Origin: Cryptomeria japonica
Lineage: Eukaryota > Streptophyta > Pinopsida > Cupressales > Cupressaceae
Length of the DNA stretch: 64,000 bases
NCBI RefSeq assembly: GCF_030272615.1
Contig: NC_081411.1
Coordinates: forward strand, 836,742,136-836,806,135
Reading direction: 5' to 3'
The notes beneath the pieces are model-generated. The model saw nothing but the letters and a program-made list of their open reading frames with translations, was not told the DNA's origin and searched no databases. The position numbers were made by a program, and so were the translations under genes. Of this stretch, positions 1 through 10,341 are shown piece by piece. The stretch's first letter is position 1. Every line of letters starts with the position of its first letter.

Positions 1-2085
1 TTTTGATTCAGGCTTAAATAGTTTTATACTTTTTATTTTTATATCTTAATTTGACCATTTTAAAAATCTTAGCCGTTATTGTTGGGTTGAGTGCTAGCTA
101 AAAATATTTTAATTTGAGTATCAAGGATTGTATATTTTAGGGGCAACTTAGGTAATTGGTGGCATAAATGACAAGATAAAATAATGAAAAGTATTGTCAA
201 CTATTAGCTTGCCACATTTTTTCATTAGGATATGCTACACTAGTTCTTCAACATTGGCATATTGTATTATTTTATTTAATATTTTTGATCTTCTGAAAGC
301 GACAAAAAGGTTTTGATTGAGGCTTAAGTAAGTTCTATACTTTACTCCTATAGTTTAGCCCAAAAATATTAATCAACACTAAATTTATAGGGTTATAGAT
401 ATAGGTGCCTCATCCCATTGCTCATTTTGTATTTTGATACTATTACCATACTTTTTGATGATATTTTTGTGGATTGTCATCAAGAAGTATAGATAATGTA
501 TTTTAGATTCATGTTTGTGAATTCATATATACTTGAACTCATTTTATATGCTATATTACTATCATATATGTTGATGAATGTTCTTGTCAATTACTAGTTT
601 GCCTTATTATTGCATTAGGATATGCTACACTAGTTCTTCAACATAGGAATCTTGTATTATTCCATTTAATGTTTTTGAGGCTTACGTGCTTTCTATACTT
701 TAATCCTATAGTTTAGCCCAATGATGTTCATCAACACTAAATTTATAAGGTCATAGATATATGTACCTCATCCCGTTGCCCATTTTATATTTTGATCTTA
801 TTATCATACTTGTTGATGATATTATTGTGGATTGTCATCGAGATGCATAGATAATGTATTTTAGATTCATATATACTTGGACTCATTTTATATGTGATAT
901 TATTACAATATGTGTTGATGAATGTTCTTGTGGGCGCTCACATAGATGTATTGTTATTTTTTTGAAAGTTTTCTTTCGAATTTAAATTTTCTTTTGTCAT
1001 ATGTTAATTGACTTTAACCTAATATTTATCATTGTAAATTTTATTATTTTAATTATTAGAATAAACAAATACAATTTGTATATGGTGAAATTTTATTATT
1101 GGTAGGTCTTAATATAAGAGTAGATACATTTTTTGATAGAATCACAATCATATTCATATCTTCCAAATTTATTTATTTTCTTTTTTATTTAATCTTAGCC
1201 ACTATTTGTGGTTTGAGTGCTAAAAATATTTTAATTCGAGTATAGAGGATTGTGTAATTTAGGGGCAATCCGAGGTCATTGGTGACATAAGTGATAAAAT
1301 AAAATAATGAAAAGTATTAGCAATTAGTAGCCTACCTCATTATTGCATTAGAATATGATATACTAGTTGTTCAACATAGGCATCTTGTATTATTCTATTT
1401 AATGTTTTTGATCTTGTTAAAGCAACACAGGTTCTGATTCAGGCTTAAATAGTTTTATACTTTTTATATTTATTTTAATTTGACCATTTTAAAAATCTTA
1501 ACCGTTATTGTTGGATTGAGTGCTAGCTAAAAATATTTTAATTTGAGTATTGAGGATTGTACAATTTAGGGGCAATCTTTAGGTAATTGATGACATAAAT
1601 GATAAAATAAAAAGTATTGTCAATAATCAGCTTGCCTCATTATTATATTAGGATATGTTACACTATTTCTTCAGCATATGCATCTTATATTATTCGATCT
1701 AATATTTTTTATCTTGTGAAAGCCACAAAAAGGTTTTGATTGAGGCTTAAGGAATTTACGTACTTCAATCCTATTGGTTAGCACAAAGATGTCCATCAAC
1801 ACTAAATGTGTAAGGTCATAGATATATGTGCATCATGTCATCGCTCATTTTGTATTTTGGTAATATCATAATACTTGTTGATGATATTTTTGTGGATTGC
1901 CATTGAGAAGTATAGATTTAATGTATTTTAGATTCATGTATGTGGATTCATATATACTTGGACTCATTTTAAATGTGATATTATTATCATATATGTTGAT
2001 GAATGTTCTTGTAGGCACTCTCATAAATGTCTTGTTCAAATTTTCAAATTTCCTTTGAGATTTAAATTATTTTTTATTGTATATT
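1..2085. repeat. Degenerate AT-rich direct repeat array
   Basis: Several related modules recur in the same orientation. The block starting near base 2 (gattcaggcttaaatag) returns near 1433, so the largest unit is about 1.43 kb. A module containing ggatatgctacactagttc appears near 222, 612, 1344 (diverged) and 1641, and a module containing atcaacactaaat appears near 368, 730 and 1794. Copies differ by many substitutions and small indels, so the array is old. No coding capacity is visible on either strand. It could be an eroded satellite or the non-coding interior of a decayed element. Confidence 0.7.
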
Positions 2086-2099
2086 TTTTATTAAGGGTA

Positions 2100-2404
2100 A
2101 AGTGGTTTTTGAAGGGACTCGAAACCCATTTTACAAAATGCTACTACATAGGTACACACAACCAACCAACAACCAACAAATAACTAAAAAGTAGATGCAC
2201 ACTAGCAACAAAGATATGCACTCAACCCAAGAAAATTGAGACAACATAACCATAAGCAAGAACAATTACTAGAGGCTTTTGAGAGCCTTAGCAACTTCTA
2301 CCTCCAATTGATAAATACTTTGTTAGATTTTTCTCATATCTTTCACATCATTTTTGGCCTATTCAATAGACTTCTTCATATTACCTTGCATGAAGATACA
2401 AGGT
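2100..2404 (-). pseudogene. 3' half of a decayed coding sequence interrupted by E0
   Basis: Read on the minus strand from 2404 downwards, one frame gives a lysine- and glutamate-rich helical peptide (…GNMKKSIE, then AKNDVKDMRKI, then LEVEVAKALKSL) broken by two in-frame stops and ended by a stop near 2273. It abuts the left end of E0 exactly. Its composition continues the coiled-coil-like peptide encoded on the minus strand at 8351-8551 on the other side of E0. I infer that the two pieces were one gene before E0 inserted. I do not recognise the family; a gag-like or leader protein of another retroelement is possible. Confidence 0.45.
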
Positions 2405-3045
2405 TGTTAGTGTAGGTTTTTTATTTTTCTTATGTTAGGGGGTATTTATTTTTCCTACACATATATTATTTAAGTTTGCTTAGGTTAATAGGAGTGGTTT
2501 ATATGAGGACACATGGTGAAATACTTCAGCTACATGTGTAACTCTCCACCTCACATGGGTAGTTGAGTTACACACCCTCTTTTGGCTTGTTGTGCCACCT
2601 CTCATAACTACTATTTTGTCATTTCCTAAGTGGGTTATGGGGTAGTTGGGTTTCACACCCTCTTTTGGCTTTATGTGCCAAATTTATCAACTCCTTTTTT
2701 GTCTTCATGTAAGGAGGTTATGCCACATGTTTTGGCATTTACCAAGAAGGTAAAACCTCCCACTTTTTATGGGGAATAGGAGTTAATGCACCCCTTGGAT
2801 GTATATGCTTATATTTTTCTATATAATAAGCACTATACTCTCACCTTCACTAGTTAAGTTAGTGGAGTGATAGCCCAGTGAGAGTCTTCTCCAAATTCTC
2901 CTCTTTGTCTCTATTTCTCTCTCATATTGAAATTATCTTCATTCAGCTATTTTGATCTTCGATCATCCGTTGTGTGAAGAGTTGCATGTGATCTACGACT
3001 GACATCAGATTTTGGCTCAATTCTCACTTTTTGCAGAATCTCACA
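2405..3045 (+). repeat. E0 5' LTR (641 bp)
   Basis: It starts TGTTAGTG and ends TCACA immediately before the primer binding site, giving the usual TG...CA ends. It contains a TATA-like box near 2818 and two diverged copies of a motif built around cacaccctcttttggct (near 2570 and 2654) that may be promoter elements. There is no full partner LTR in the window. Confidence 0.8.
2818..2830 (+). promoter_or_regulatory. TATA-like box in E0 LTR
   Basis: The sequence tctatataataag sits about 215 bases before the LTR end, a plausible place for the U3/R transition. It is followed by a pyrimidine-rich stretch (ctctttgtctctatttctc) typical of plant LTR leaders. Assigned by motif only. Confidence 0.5.
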
Positions 3046-3057
3046 TGGTATCAGAGC
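3046..3057 (+). other. E0 primer binding site (initiator tRNA-Met type)
   Basis: TGGTATCAGAGC lies directly after the LTR end. This is the complement of the 3' end of plant initiator tRNA-Met and is the usual copia minus-strand primer site. Confidence 0.9.
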
Positions 3058-4068
3058 TTATTGTTTGGTATAGCTCATTTCTTTTTTATTTATTTATTTG
3101 AGAGATTTGAGAATTTTATATAGCTAATATTTTCCTTAAAAACTAAGTATGCTCTTCTCCTGCATTCTCGTGTGATCTGGAGAATCAGAACAGTTTAAAG
3201 AAAAATAGCTTCTAGTTAAATCTGGTTCACATGTATGTGTTCTTGTAAGATCTGGGTGATTGCAACTTTGTGGTAATATTGGAAGCTTAATAAGAATTTT
3301 CAGAGTGTCCATAAGGCTTGACAAAGTCAAAAGTGACTTTTACTTCACCAAAATCAAAGTTTGGAGGACACAGTAAAAAATTAGAGTAAATGTTTTTTTA
3401 CTAGAGCTATTTTCATTTTGGCTTTAGTGTTCCAATTTCTGTTCACTTTCACAAAAAAAGATTTCTGGGTTTTCTTCCCAGTATCGAAAAACTTTTGGGT
3501 TTCAGATGGTATTTCCAAAAAATTAATAAATTTTGCAGAAATCAAGCTTGAATAGGGCCTAAGCCATTTTTCTATCAGGGAAATTCAGCAACATTTCTTA
3601 AAAGTTGCACAACTTTTGCCTCGGGTGTCAGATTTTTGCAAACAAATACTTGACGGAAAGCTGGAAATGAGCATTCTCCATTATTGCAGGTCTAATTGAA
3701 TTTTTTTGCTTTTTTCTATCAGATATTAAAGGTTGTATTAGCTGCTTCGTTTTATCTTCAACTGGTCATATCTTTCTCCTCACAACTCTGTTTTTCAAAA
3801 ATTAATAGTTGTTGGAAAGGTATTGAGATAAATTAAGCAGTTATGAGGATAATTTGTTTCAGATCTTGTCTCAAATTATTTGTATTTAAAATCTCTATTG
3901 GTTTCTTAAAAGAATTGTAATCTGTTATACATGCACTAATTATAAAGTGCCAACCTTGTAATATTTGGGGGGGGGGGTGATTTTTGGGACTAGTGAAAAG
4001 GGGGGGTGTCTCTTGTGCCTTCTTTCTTGCACTTTTCCTGATTCTTTGCAATCTTCTTTTCTACTATC
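3058..4068 (+). other. E0 untranslated leader
   Basis: No supported coding sequence lies between the primer site and the gag start. A G homopolymer of about ten bases near 3968 and a second of six near 4000 precede the ATG; homopolymer lengths here may be unreliable. Confidence 0.6.
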
Positions 4069-5388
4069 ATGGATGCATCTATATTTCCAATTTCAACACC
4101 ATATAATTATTTTGAATGGAAATCTAAGATGATAATATATCTGAAAAGACATGGATATCATCGTGTTATTATGGGACTTGAAATTGAACCTCAAGATGCT
4201 AGAGAAAAGATTAAATGGTTTAATAAATGTGATGAAGTTTTTGGTACTCTATGTATGTTAGTCTCTCCAGACCTTCTTTTTCACATTGAATCTGCCACTA
4301 CACCAAATGTAGTGTGGACCACTTTGGGAAACCTCTTTGGTAAGCAAGATGAGCTAAGAGGTCATCAGTTAGAGAATGAACTCGTAGGGTTGAATCCAAC
4401 CAATTTTGATACTATACAAGACTTCTTCACTAAACTTAAGTCTGTAAGATTGCAATTGGAATGGTGTGGAACTAAGAAAGATGATAAGCAACTGATCTTT
4501 AGTATTCTTTCTAAGCTTGGTCGTAACTATTCAGTGTTTATTTCTACATTCTATGCTACAAAATGTGCCCTAGGTACCACATTCAAAATGCCTTCTCTGG
4601 ATGAATTTGCTGCAGAACTCACTAGGGAGCAAGACAAATTGGTTCAAATGGGTACAATAAAACCCTCTAAGTCACATGCCTTAGTTGTAAATCAAGGCAT
4701 AAAAGAACAAAAAGGGTTTAGTAAGCAAGATAAGAAACAAAAGAACCAAGGAGAGAAGAAAAAAGATCGGAAATCTTCTACTTCAAAAGTAGATAATCAG
4801 ACCTCTTCATCAAGAGGTGAACAACCTAAGAAGGAGAAGGTCAAGTGCTCTTATTGTAAGAGGCTTGGTCATGATGAACATAAGTGTTTAAAGAAACAAA
4901 TTGATCACCTTTCAAATCTTCTTGAAAAGAATAATATAAAGGTGCCTAATTCAGTCAAACAGAGTTCATCAGAAGGATCTTCTAAGGATACAGATAAGAG
5001 TAAAGGGAAAGGAAAGGGTAAGGCCCTAGTTGTTGTTGCTTCACAACCCAATTCTTGGATAATTGACTCGGGTGCTTCGCACCACATGGCTTCTTCAAAA
5101 GATGATTTCACCTCTTTAGAGCCATGTTCTATGCCTTCCATACTAATGGGCGATGACACTCTTGTTGAAATACATGGGAGAGGGTCTGTTGATGTGGGCG
5201 AAGGAACATTTAAGGATGTCCTTTGTGTTCCATATTTATCAACTAATCTCCTATCTGTTTATCAGATCACTCACACTGGTTCTAGCAAGCGAGTTGAGTT
5301 CACACCAGATACAGTGGTATTCAGTGAAATGCATAATGGGTCTACTATAGCTGTGGGAAAAGAAGATCATCAATCCAGATTATATTAG
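4069..5388 (+). pseudogene. E0 Gag and protease (open, ends at premature stop)
   Basis: This 439-codon open stretch encodes the capsid-like Gag and the start of the aspartic protease. Residues 1-200 resemble the plant copia gag (UBN2-type) domain, beginning with a YNYFEWKSKM-like segment. A lysine-rich basic region follows. A complete CCHC zinc knuckle CSYCKRLGHDEHKC lies near residues 260-273, and the protease active-site motif SWIIDSGASHHM lies near residue 328. The ATG was chosen as the first in frame after the leader. The frame continues after the TAG at 5386 into integrase without a shift, so the stop is a single-base lesion in an original gag-pol polyprotein. Confidence 0.9.
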
Positions 5389-6539
5389 TTTTCTCACTTT
5401 GTTCTTGACTCTCCTTCGACAGTTTTACTCACTCATGCAGATGAGATTAGTTGTTTGTGGCATCAACGATTTGGCCACTTGAACTATCGTTACTTGCAAC
5501 AACTTAGTCAACAGAACATGGTTTCAGGGTTGCCTTCTATTCAATTTTCTGATGGAGTTTGCCAAGGATGTATTCTTGGTAAGCACCCTGAGGAGAAGTA
5601 TGATAAAGGCAAAGCATGGAGAGCTCCACAGCTATTGGAGTTGGTACATAGTGACTTGGCAGGACCATTTCCACAACCATCTTTCAGCAGGGCTAGATAT
5701 GTCTTAACATTTATTGATGACTTTTCTAGATTTACATGGGTTTACTTTCTCAAACAAAAGTCTGAGGTATTTGAGAATTTTCTAGATTTCAAAGTTTTTG
5801 CAGAGAAATAATCTGGGAAGTTCATCAAGATTCTGCGTATAGATAATGGGGGTGAATATGTTAATAATCAGTTTGAACAATTTTGTGCTTCAGAAGGTAT
5901 CAACATGTAGCACACAGTTCCATATAGTCCTCAGCAGATGGTGTCGCAGAATGGAAGAATAGGTCCTTGAAGGAGATGGCAAATTGTATGATTCACTCCA
6001 AGTCTTTGGCACCTCAATATTAGGCAGAGGCCATCAATTGTGCATGTTACATCTAGAACCGAGTTCCTCATAAAGCTATGAAGGGGGTAACTCCTTTTCA
6101 AGCTTGGACCAGTCGGAAACCTACAGTTAAGCATTTCAAAGTGTTTGGTTCTCTTGCATGGGCCCACATTCCAGCAGAGAAACACAAGGCTATGGATCCG
6201 CAGAGCAAGCCTTGCATATTTATTGGGTATCTAGATGATGTCAAAGGGTATAGACTTCTCCATCCCTCTACACATGAGTTGTTCATTGAGAGGAGTGTTC
6301 ATTTTGAGGAGAGTTCTTCTATTTCTTCTCATACCACTTCTCCATCCACTATCACATTGGAGACATTGCATGATGATGGCAGTTCTTCTGAGGATCTTAA
6401 TCCTCCTAATCCTTTTGAGGAGTCTTCTTCCTCCACTTCAGATGGTGACAGTGATGGTGAGGATTCACATTCTTCTCATAGTCATCCTTTAGATGTTGAT
6501 GATTCTCCCCCAGACTCTCCAGCTTCAGTGCCTCTTTAG
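5389..6539 (+). pseudogene. E0 GAG-pre-integrase and integrase, frameshifted
   Basis: After the gag stop the same frame gives the GAG-pre-integrase zinc-binding segment (WHQRFGHLN, then CQGCILGKH) and the integrase core with HSDLAGPF and FIDDFSRF. The second catalytic Asp lies in RIDNGGEY near 5840. Stops at 5809 (TAA) and 5908 (TAG) and frameshifts around 5930-6070 break the region holding the third catalytic residue. Frame 3 then carries the C-terminal part (FGSLAWAHIPAEKH, FIGYLDDVKGYRLL) to the stop at 6537, followed by the acidic and serine-rich linker usual between copia integrase and RT. Confidence 0.85.
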
Positions 6540-7517
6540 GCTCGACAAACTTTTGAGTCAGCAGGAGATTGGCTTGGTGATCAATCAGATTCTAGAAGAA
6601 CTAGGTCACAATTTTAGCAAACTCCACATCTCTTCATTGCTTTAGCTTCTGATCCACAGTCTTTTTGAGAAGCTATAGGTGTTCCTGAATGGGATGCTGC
6701 AATGCAAGAAGAGTTTAATTCCTTGGAAAGGAATCACACATGGGATTTAGTTCCTCTTCTTAAGGGAAGGAAACTTGTTCGATGCAAGTGGATCTATCAA
6801 ACAAAATTTTTAGCAGATGGGTCGGTTGATAAGTATAAGGCTCACTTGGTAGCAAAAGGCTTTTCCCAAGTTCTAGGGGTTGATTACTTTGAGAATTTTT
6901 CTCCAATTGCTAAGATGAATTCCATCCGGCTTGTCCTTGCTATTGCTGCAACCCATCGTTGGGAAGTTCATCAGATGGATGTCAAGAGTGCATTTCTTCA
7001 TGGTGACCTTCAGGAGGAAATCTACATGGAGCAACCACAAGGGTTTGTTCAAGATCCTTCACTTGTGTGTCGACTTCGAAAGTCTCTCTATGGCCTCAAA
7101 CAAGCTCCTCGAGCTTGGTATGCCAAGATGGACTCCTTCCTTCTGATAGTTGGTTTTACTCGATGTCATTTTGATCCGAACATCTACATTCTACACCAAG
7201 ATGATACTCTCACATTTCTAGTTCTCTATGTTGATGACTTGTTGATCACAAGGAGTCACTCATCCACCATCAAGGTAGTGAAAACTGCTCTACATGATAG
7301 ATTTCTGATGTCAAACTTGGGTCTTCTACATTACTTCTTGGGAATTGAGATTACTCAATCTTCTTCAGGCATCTTCCTTGGACAACCCAAGTATGTACTC
7401 GATATGCTCTCTAGATTTCGCATGGCTGATTGTAAGCCTGCACCTACTCCTTTTTTGTCTAGGGTCAAACTTGAGGCTAAGTTCTCTTCACCCTTGGTTG
7501 ATAGCACTTTAGATTGA
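6540..7517 (+). pseudogene. E0 reverse transcriptase
   Basis: Frame 3 carries the copia RT (RVT_2): WDAAMQEE near the start, KWIYQTKFLADGS, the MDVKSAFLHGDL block, SLYGLKQAPRAWY and the catalytic LYVDDLLI. The longest open part is 271 codons from 6702. Stops at 6537, 6615, 6666 and 7515 interrupt the flanking sequence. The catalytic aspartates are intact, so decay here is by stops rather than by loss of the active site. Confidence 0.9.
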
Positions 7518-8164
7518 CAAATTGTTGGGAGCCTCATCTACTTGACTCATATGAGATTTGACATTTCATATGCGATGGGAATGCTCTCTAGATTCATGCA
7601 GGAGCCACATGAGTTGCATTGGAAAGCAGCTAAGCAGATTCTCCACTACATTCAGGGTACTCACAATTATGGAATTCAGTATGCAAAAGGCATGGATATT
7701 GACTTGGTGGGATATATACAGATTCAGATTGGGTGGGTGATTCTCAGGATTGCAAATCCACTTCAGGGTATTGCTTCTCACTTGGTTCTGGTCTAGTTTG
7801 TTGCTTGAGTAAGAAGCAATCTGCAATTTCTCTTTCATCAACAGAGGCTGAGTATCGAGGGGCAGTTAATGCCACCACTAAGGCTATTTGGCTTCAGAAT
7901 ATTCTCACTGAGTTTGGTATTCCAGTCAGGAAGCCTACTATCATCTTTTGTGATAATCAAAGTGCTATATAGATCTCAAGAAATCTAGTTCATCACCAGA
8001 GGACGAAACACATTGAGATACATATGCACTATATTCAGGAGCTCATTCAAGAAGGTATCATTGAGCTTAAGTATTATTCTAGAATGGAGCAAACTGCGGA
8101 CATCTTCACCAAACCCTTCACCGAAAGAAAGTTCCTTCATTTGCGATCTCTGCTTGGGATATGA
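7518..8164 (+). pseudogene. E0 RNase H
   Basis: The RT frame continues through LTHMRFDISYA and ILHYIQGTHNYG to about 7730, then a frameshift near 7715-7735 moves the reading to frame 2. That frame holds DCKSTSGYCF, LSSTEAEYRGA and CDNQSAI, then a TAG at 7970, and after it the usual copia end (TKHIEIHMH, ADIFTKPF) to a natural-looking stop at about 8162. These are the conserved RNase H blocks in order. Confidence 0.88.
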
Positions 8165-8348
8165 TAGGTGTCTACTTCAGGAGGGACTTCTTAGTCCTCC
8201 TTTCTTTCTCTCCTTATTTAGGGGGGGGCTATTCCTCTTATGGGGGGCTTCTTCTTTTGGGGGGGCTATCTATGTACATGGGTACCTAACATGGTTGCAT
8301 TTGTCAGGACCCATATTTTCACCCACCTAAGCTATGCTTAAGGGGGGG
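8165..8348 (+). other. E0 3' untranslated region and polypurine tract
   Basis: Several G-rich runs occur (8221-8228, 8240-8245, 8260-8266). The run aaggggggg at 8340-8348 directly precedes the LTR start TGTTAGTG and is the best plus-strand primer candidate. Confidence 0.7.
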
Positions 8349-8357
8349 TGTTAGTGT

Positions 8358-8940
8358 AGGTCATCATGCACCTTCTTCATTTTCACCTCTAGCTTAGAAA
8401 TGCAGCCCTCATAGTCAGTTTTCATAGTGCTAACATATTCCGATACATCTTCCAAAATAGCCAGCATTTTTTTGTCATCATCAGAAGTCTTAGGAGTACC
8501 CTCATTACCTTGAACTGAAGCAATATTACTTTGCAAAGAGTGAATTCTCACATTGATCTAGATAATCTCCAAGATTTGAACGAAATTTTGAAATGGTCAT
8601 CAACAACATCCCTAGGAACCCAAGAAGATCATGTTCAAGTCTTCAAGGTTGAGATTAAGCGTAGAAGAATCCTTTTATAGATTATTTGGAAAGGATGGAC
8701 ATGCCACTCATTCCTTGCTAATCCTCAGTGAAGGAGGAGGATAAGAGGCCTCCCCCAAAAGTCCTTTGCCCTTGGAATTAATGTTTGCATTATCCCTTAT
8801 TTTGAGGTTTTTTCTCTTCTCCACCCCTTTTTTGTCTCCATAGTCATACCCAAACCATCAAAGTTTAACCCATTAGACCAAGAATTAATAGATTTAGCTC
8901 TTTTCATCTTATTTTTCTAAACTTTTGTTGGGATGTGAAA
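8358..8940 (-). pseudogene. 5' half of the decayed coding sequence interrupted by E0
   Basis: On the minus strand an open segment at 8551-8351 encodes a coiled-coil-like peptide ending KLEVKMKKVHDDL and running straight into the E0 junction. Upstream (8930-8560) other minus-strand frames give a lysine- and serine-rich segment (KRAKSINSWSNGLNFDG) and, after a frameshift, KGKGLLGEASYPPPSL, separated by stops. The pieces read as one eroded gene. Family unknown. Together with 2100-2404 it forms the target of the E0 insertion. Confidence 0.45.
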
Positions 8941-9309
8941 ATTTTACCCCTAGTTCCAAATACTACTTGGGTTTAAGGCTTGAAGAACCATGACCCCTAA
9001 ACATCTTAAACCCTAATGGTGGGCAAGGTCATTGATGTCACAACTTGCAACATTTAATTTCCTTTAGGTCCTTGGAAGATCTCCTAATGCATTTACAAAA
9101 ATTCTAAAATAAAAATTAGAAGGCTTAAATTCATGTAGTTTTGAAATCATTGTGTATAGTTCTTTAAAAATTTAGATTTGCTTAATGGATGTAGGTTTCT
9201 TTAAAGGAAAAATCATATTTTCATGAATGCATGTAAAGCATAAAAATTCTAAAAAAATCTTAGTGATTGAATGCATCTAGATAGATGTGAAATAATTGAT
9301 TAATATAGA
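8941..9309. other. AT-rich spacer, nothing recognised
   Basis: No coding frame, repeat copy or RNA gene is evident here. Confidence 0.6.
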
Positions 9310-9314
9310 TAGGA
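9310..9314. other. E1 left target-site duplication
   Basis: TAGGA directly precedes the E1 LTR and recurs at 15661-15665 directly after the other LTR. Confidence 0.9.
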
Positions 9315-10140
9315 TGTTAGGATTAATGACAGTCCCAAAGACACTGAGAGGGGGGGGGGGGTGGGGGGGGGTGTGAATTAGTGTCTAACTAGTTAGCAGA
9401 ATATTTAAACTTATTAAGAACTTTGCATCCCAAAACAGTGTACTGGTAAATAAGAATTAATGCAACAAATAAGAATAATAGAGACAACATAGAGAACACA
9501 CCATAACACAAGATATTTAACGAGGAAACTCGGTGTGGGAAAAACCTCGGTGGGATTTGTGACCCACAATATTCACTCACTAGCCAATGAATAAATATTA
9601 CTTACAATGAGGGGCCTGCACATGCAGGAAGACCAACTGCCTAGAGCTCACTACTCAATAAGAGTCACATTGACTACAAAAGTGGATTATGAAATCCAAT
9701 ATAATGTACTACTTCAAATCAACATCATTTATGCTAGGTTCAGTACCAGTTTAAGCTCAGTCTATAACCAAAACCTTATACAAAATTTGCCCTATGCATT
9801 CGCATATAACATCCTTCTGTTTTCTTATTTTTCCTACAACATTCTCTCATATATTTGACTTACAAGATCTCATACATATATGAGTCTTTTACAATATACC
9901 AAGTCGGCTTTACAAAAGATAATTACATTAAAATACAATAAACAAAAATTTATTCCTTGTCGGCTGAAGTATCGGTATGCATTATTGTCGCTACCGATGA
10001 AGTGTCTATCAGTGTATGTAGAAGTCTATTGCCGGTGCCAGTAACTGTCGGTGGCTTACCAAATGAATGCCAGTTGGTTGCCAGATGGTTGCCATCAATG
10101 ACAACATCAACTATTCTCATAAGAGTGTAGAATTCCAACA
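9315..10140 (-). repeat. E1 3' LTR (826 bp)
   Basis: It begins tgttaggattaatgacag on the plus strand and ends ccaaca. It matches 14865-15660 along its whole length, with scattered substitutions and small indels including a longer G/T run near 9350. On the minus strand it holds the poly-C motif near 9350-9372 and the core motif near 9525-9570 shared with E2, E3 and E5. Confidence 0.92.
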
Positions 10141-10341
10141 ATCTCCCTCTTTGGCATTGATGGCAACACTCATGAGAAAAATCCAAAAATTGTTCCAAAA
10201 ACTGAAGTCCAAAAAGTTTCCAAAAAGATGTGCTCCCCCTGAGCAAATGATCTCCCCTGAAGAAGTATTTTTCTCTCCACTACTCCCCCTTTGACATCAA
10301 TGACAAAGGTTGTCAAAAGAAGTCAAATGAGTGCAAAAATT
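10141..10341 (-). other. E1 3' untranslated region with three polypurine tracts
   Basis: The plus strand shows atctccctctttggcat next to the LTR, and further pyrimidine runs at about 10231-10260 and 10283-10292. Their complements are GGGGGAG-type purine tracts. The one touching the LTR is the expected primer for plus-strand synthesis. Confidence 0.7.

Larger units (their letters stand above)
2405..8357 (+). mobile_element. E0: decayed Ty1/copia retrotransposon lacking most of its 3' LTR
   Basis: Order is 5' LTR, PBS, gag with a CCHC knuckle, protease, integrase, RT, RNase H and polypurine tract, which is the Ty1/copia order (integrase before RT). The open frame is broken by about eight stops and at least three frameshifts, so it cannot be autonomous now. 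Directly after the polypurine tract only the first 9-12 bases of an LTR (tgttagtgtagg) are present before unrelated flank begins. The sequence aaggt before the 5' LTR and taggt at the right junction could be a five-base target duplication with one mismatch. Confidence 0.85.

Noticed and set aside
4905-5159. Minus-strand open frame of 84 codons within E0 gag
   Set aside because: It lies antisense to the Gag zinc-knuckle and protease region, which has clear motifs on the plus strand, and shows no motif of its own.
9350-9372. Long G runs as quadruplex or functional tract
   Set aside because: They are the complement of the LTR poly-C motif, with lengths that differ between LTRs; homopolymer errors cannot be excluded.
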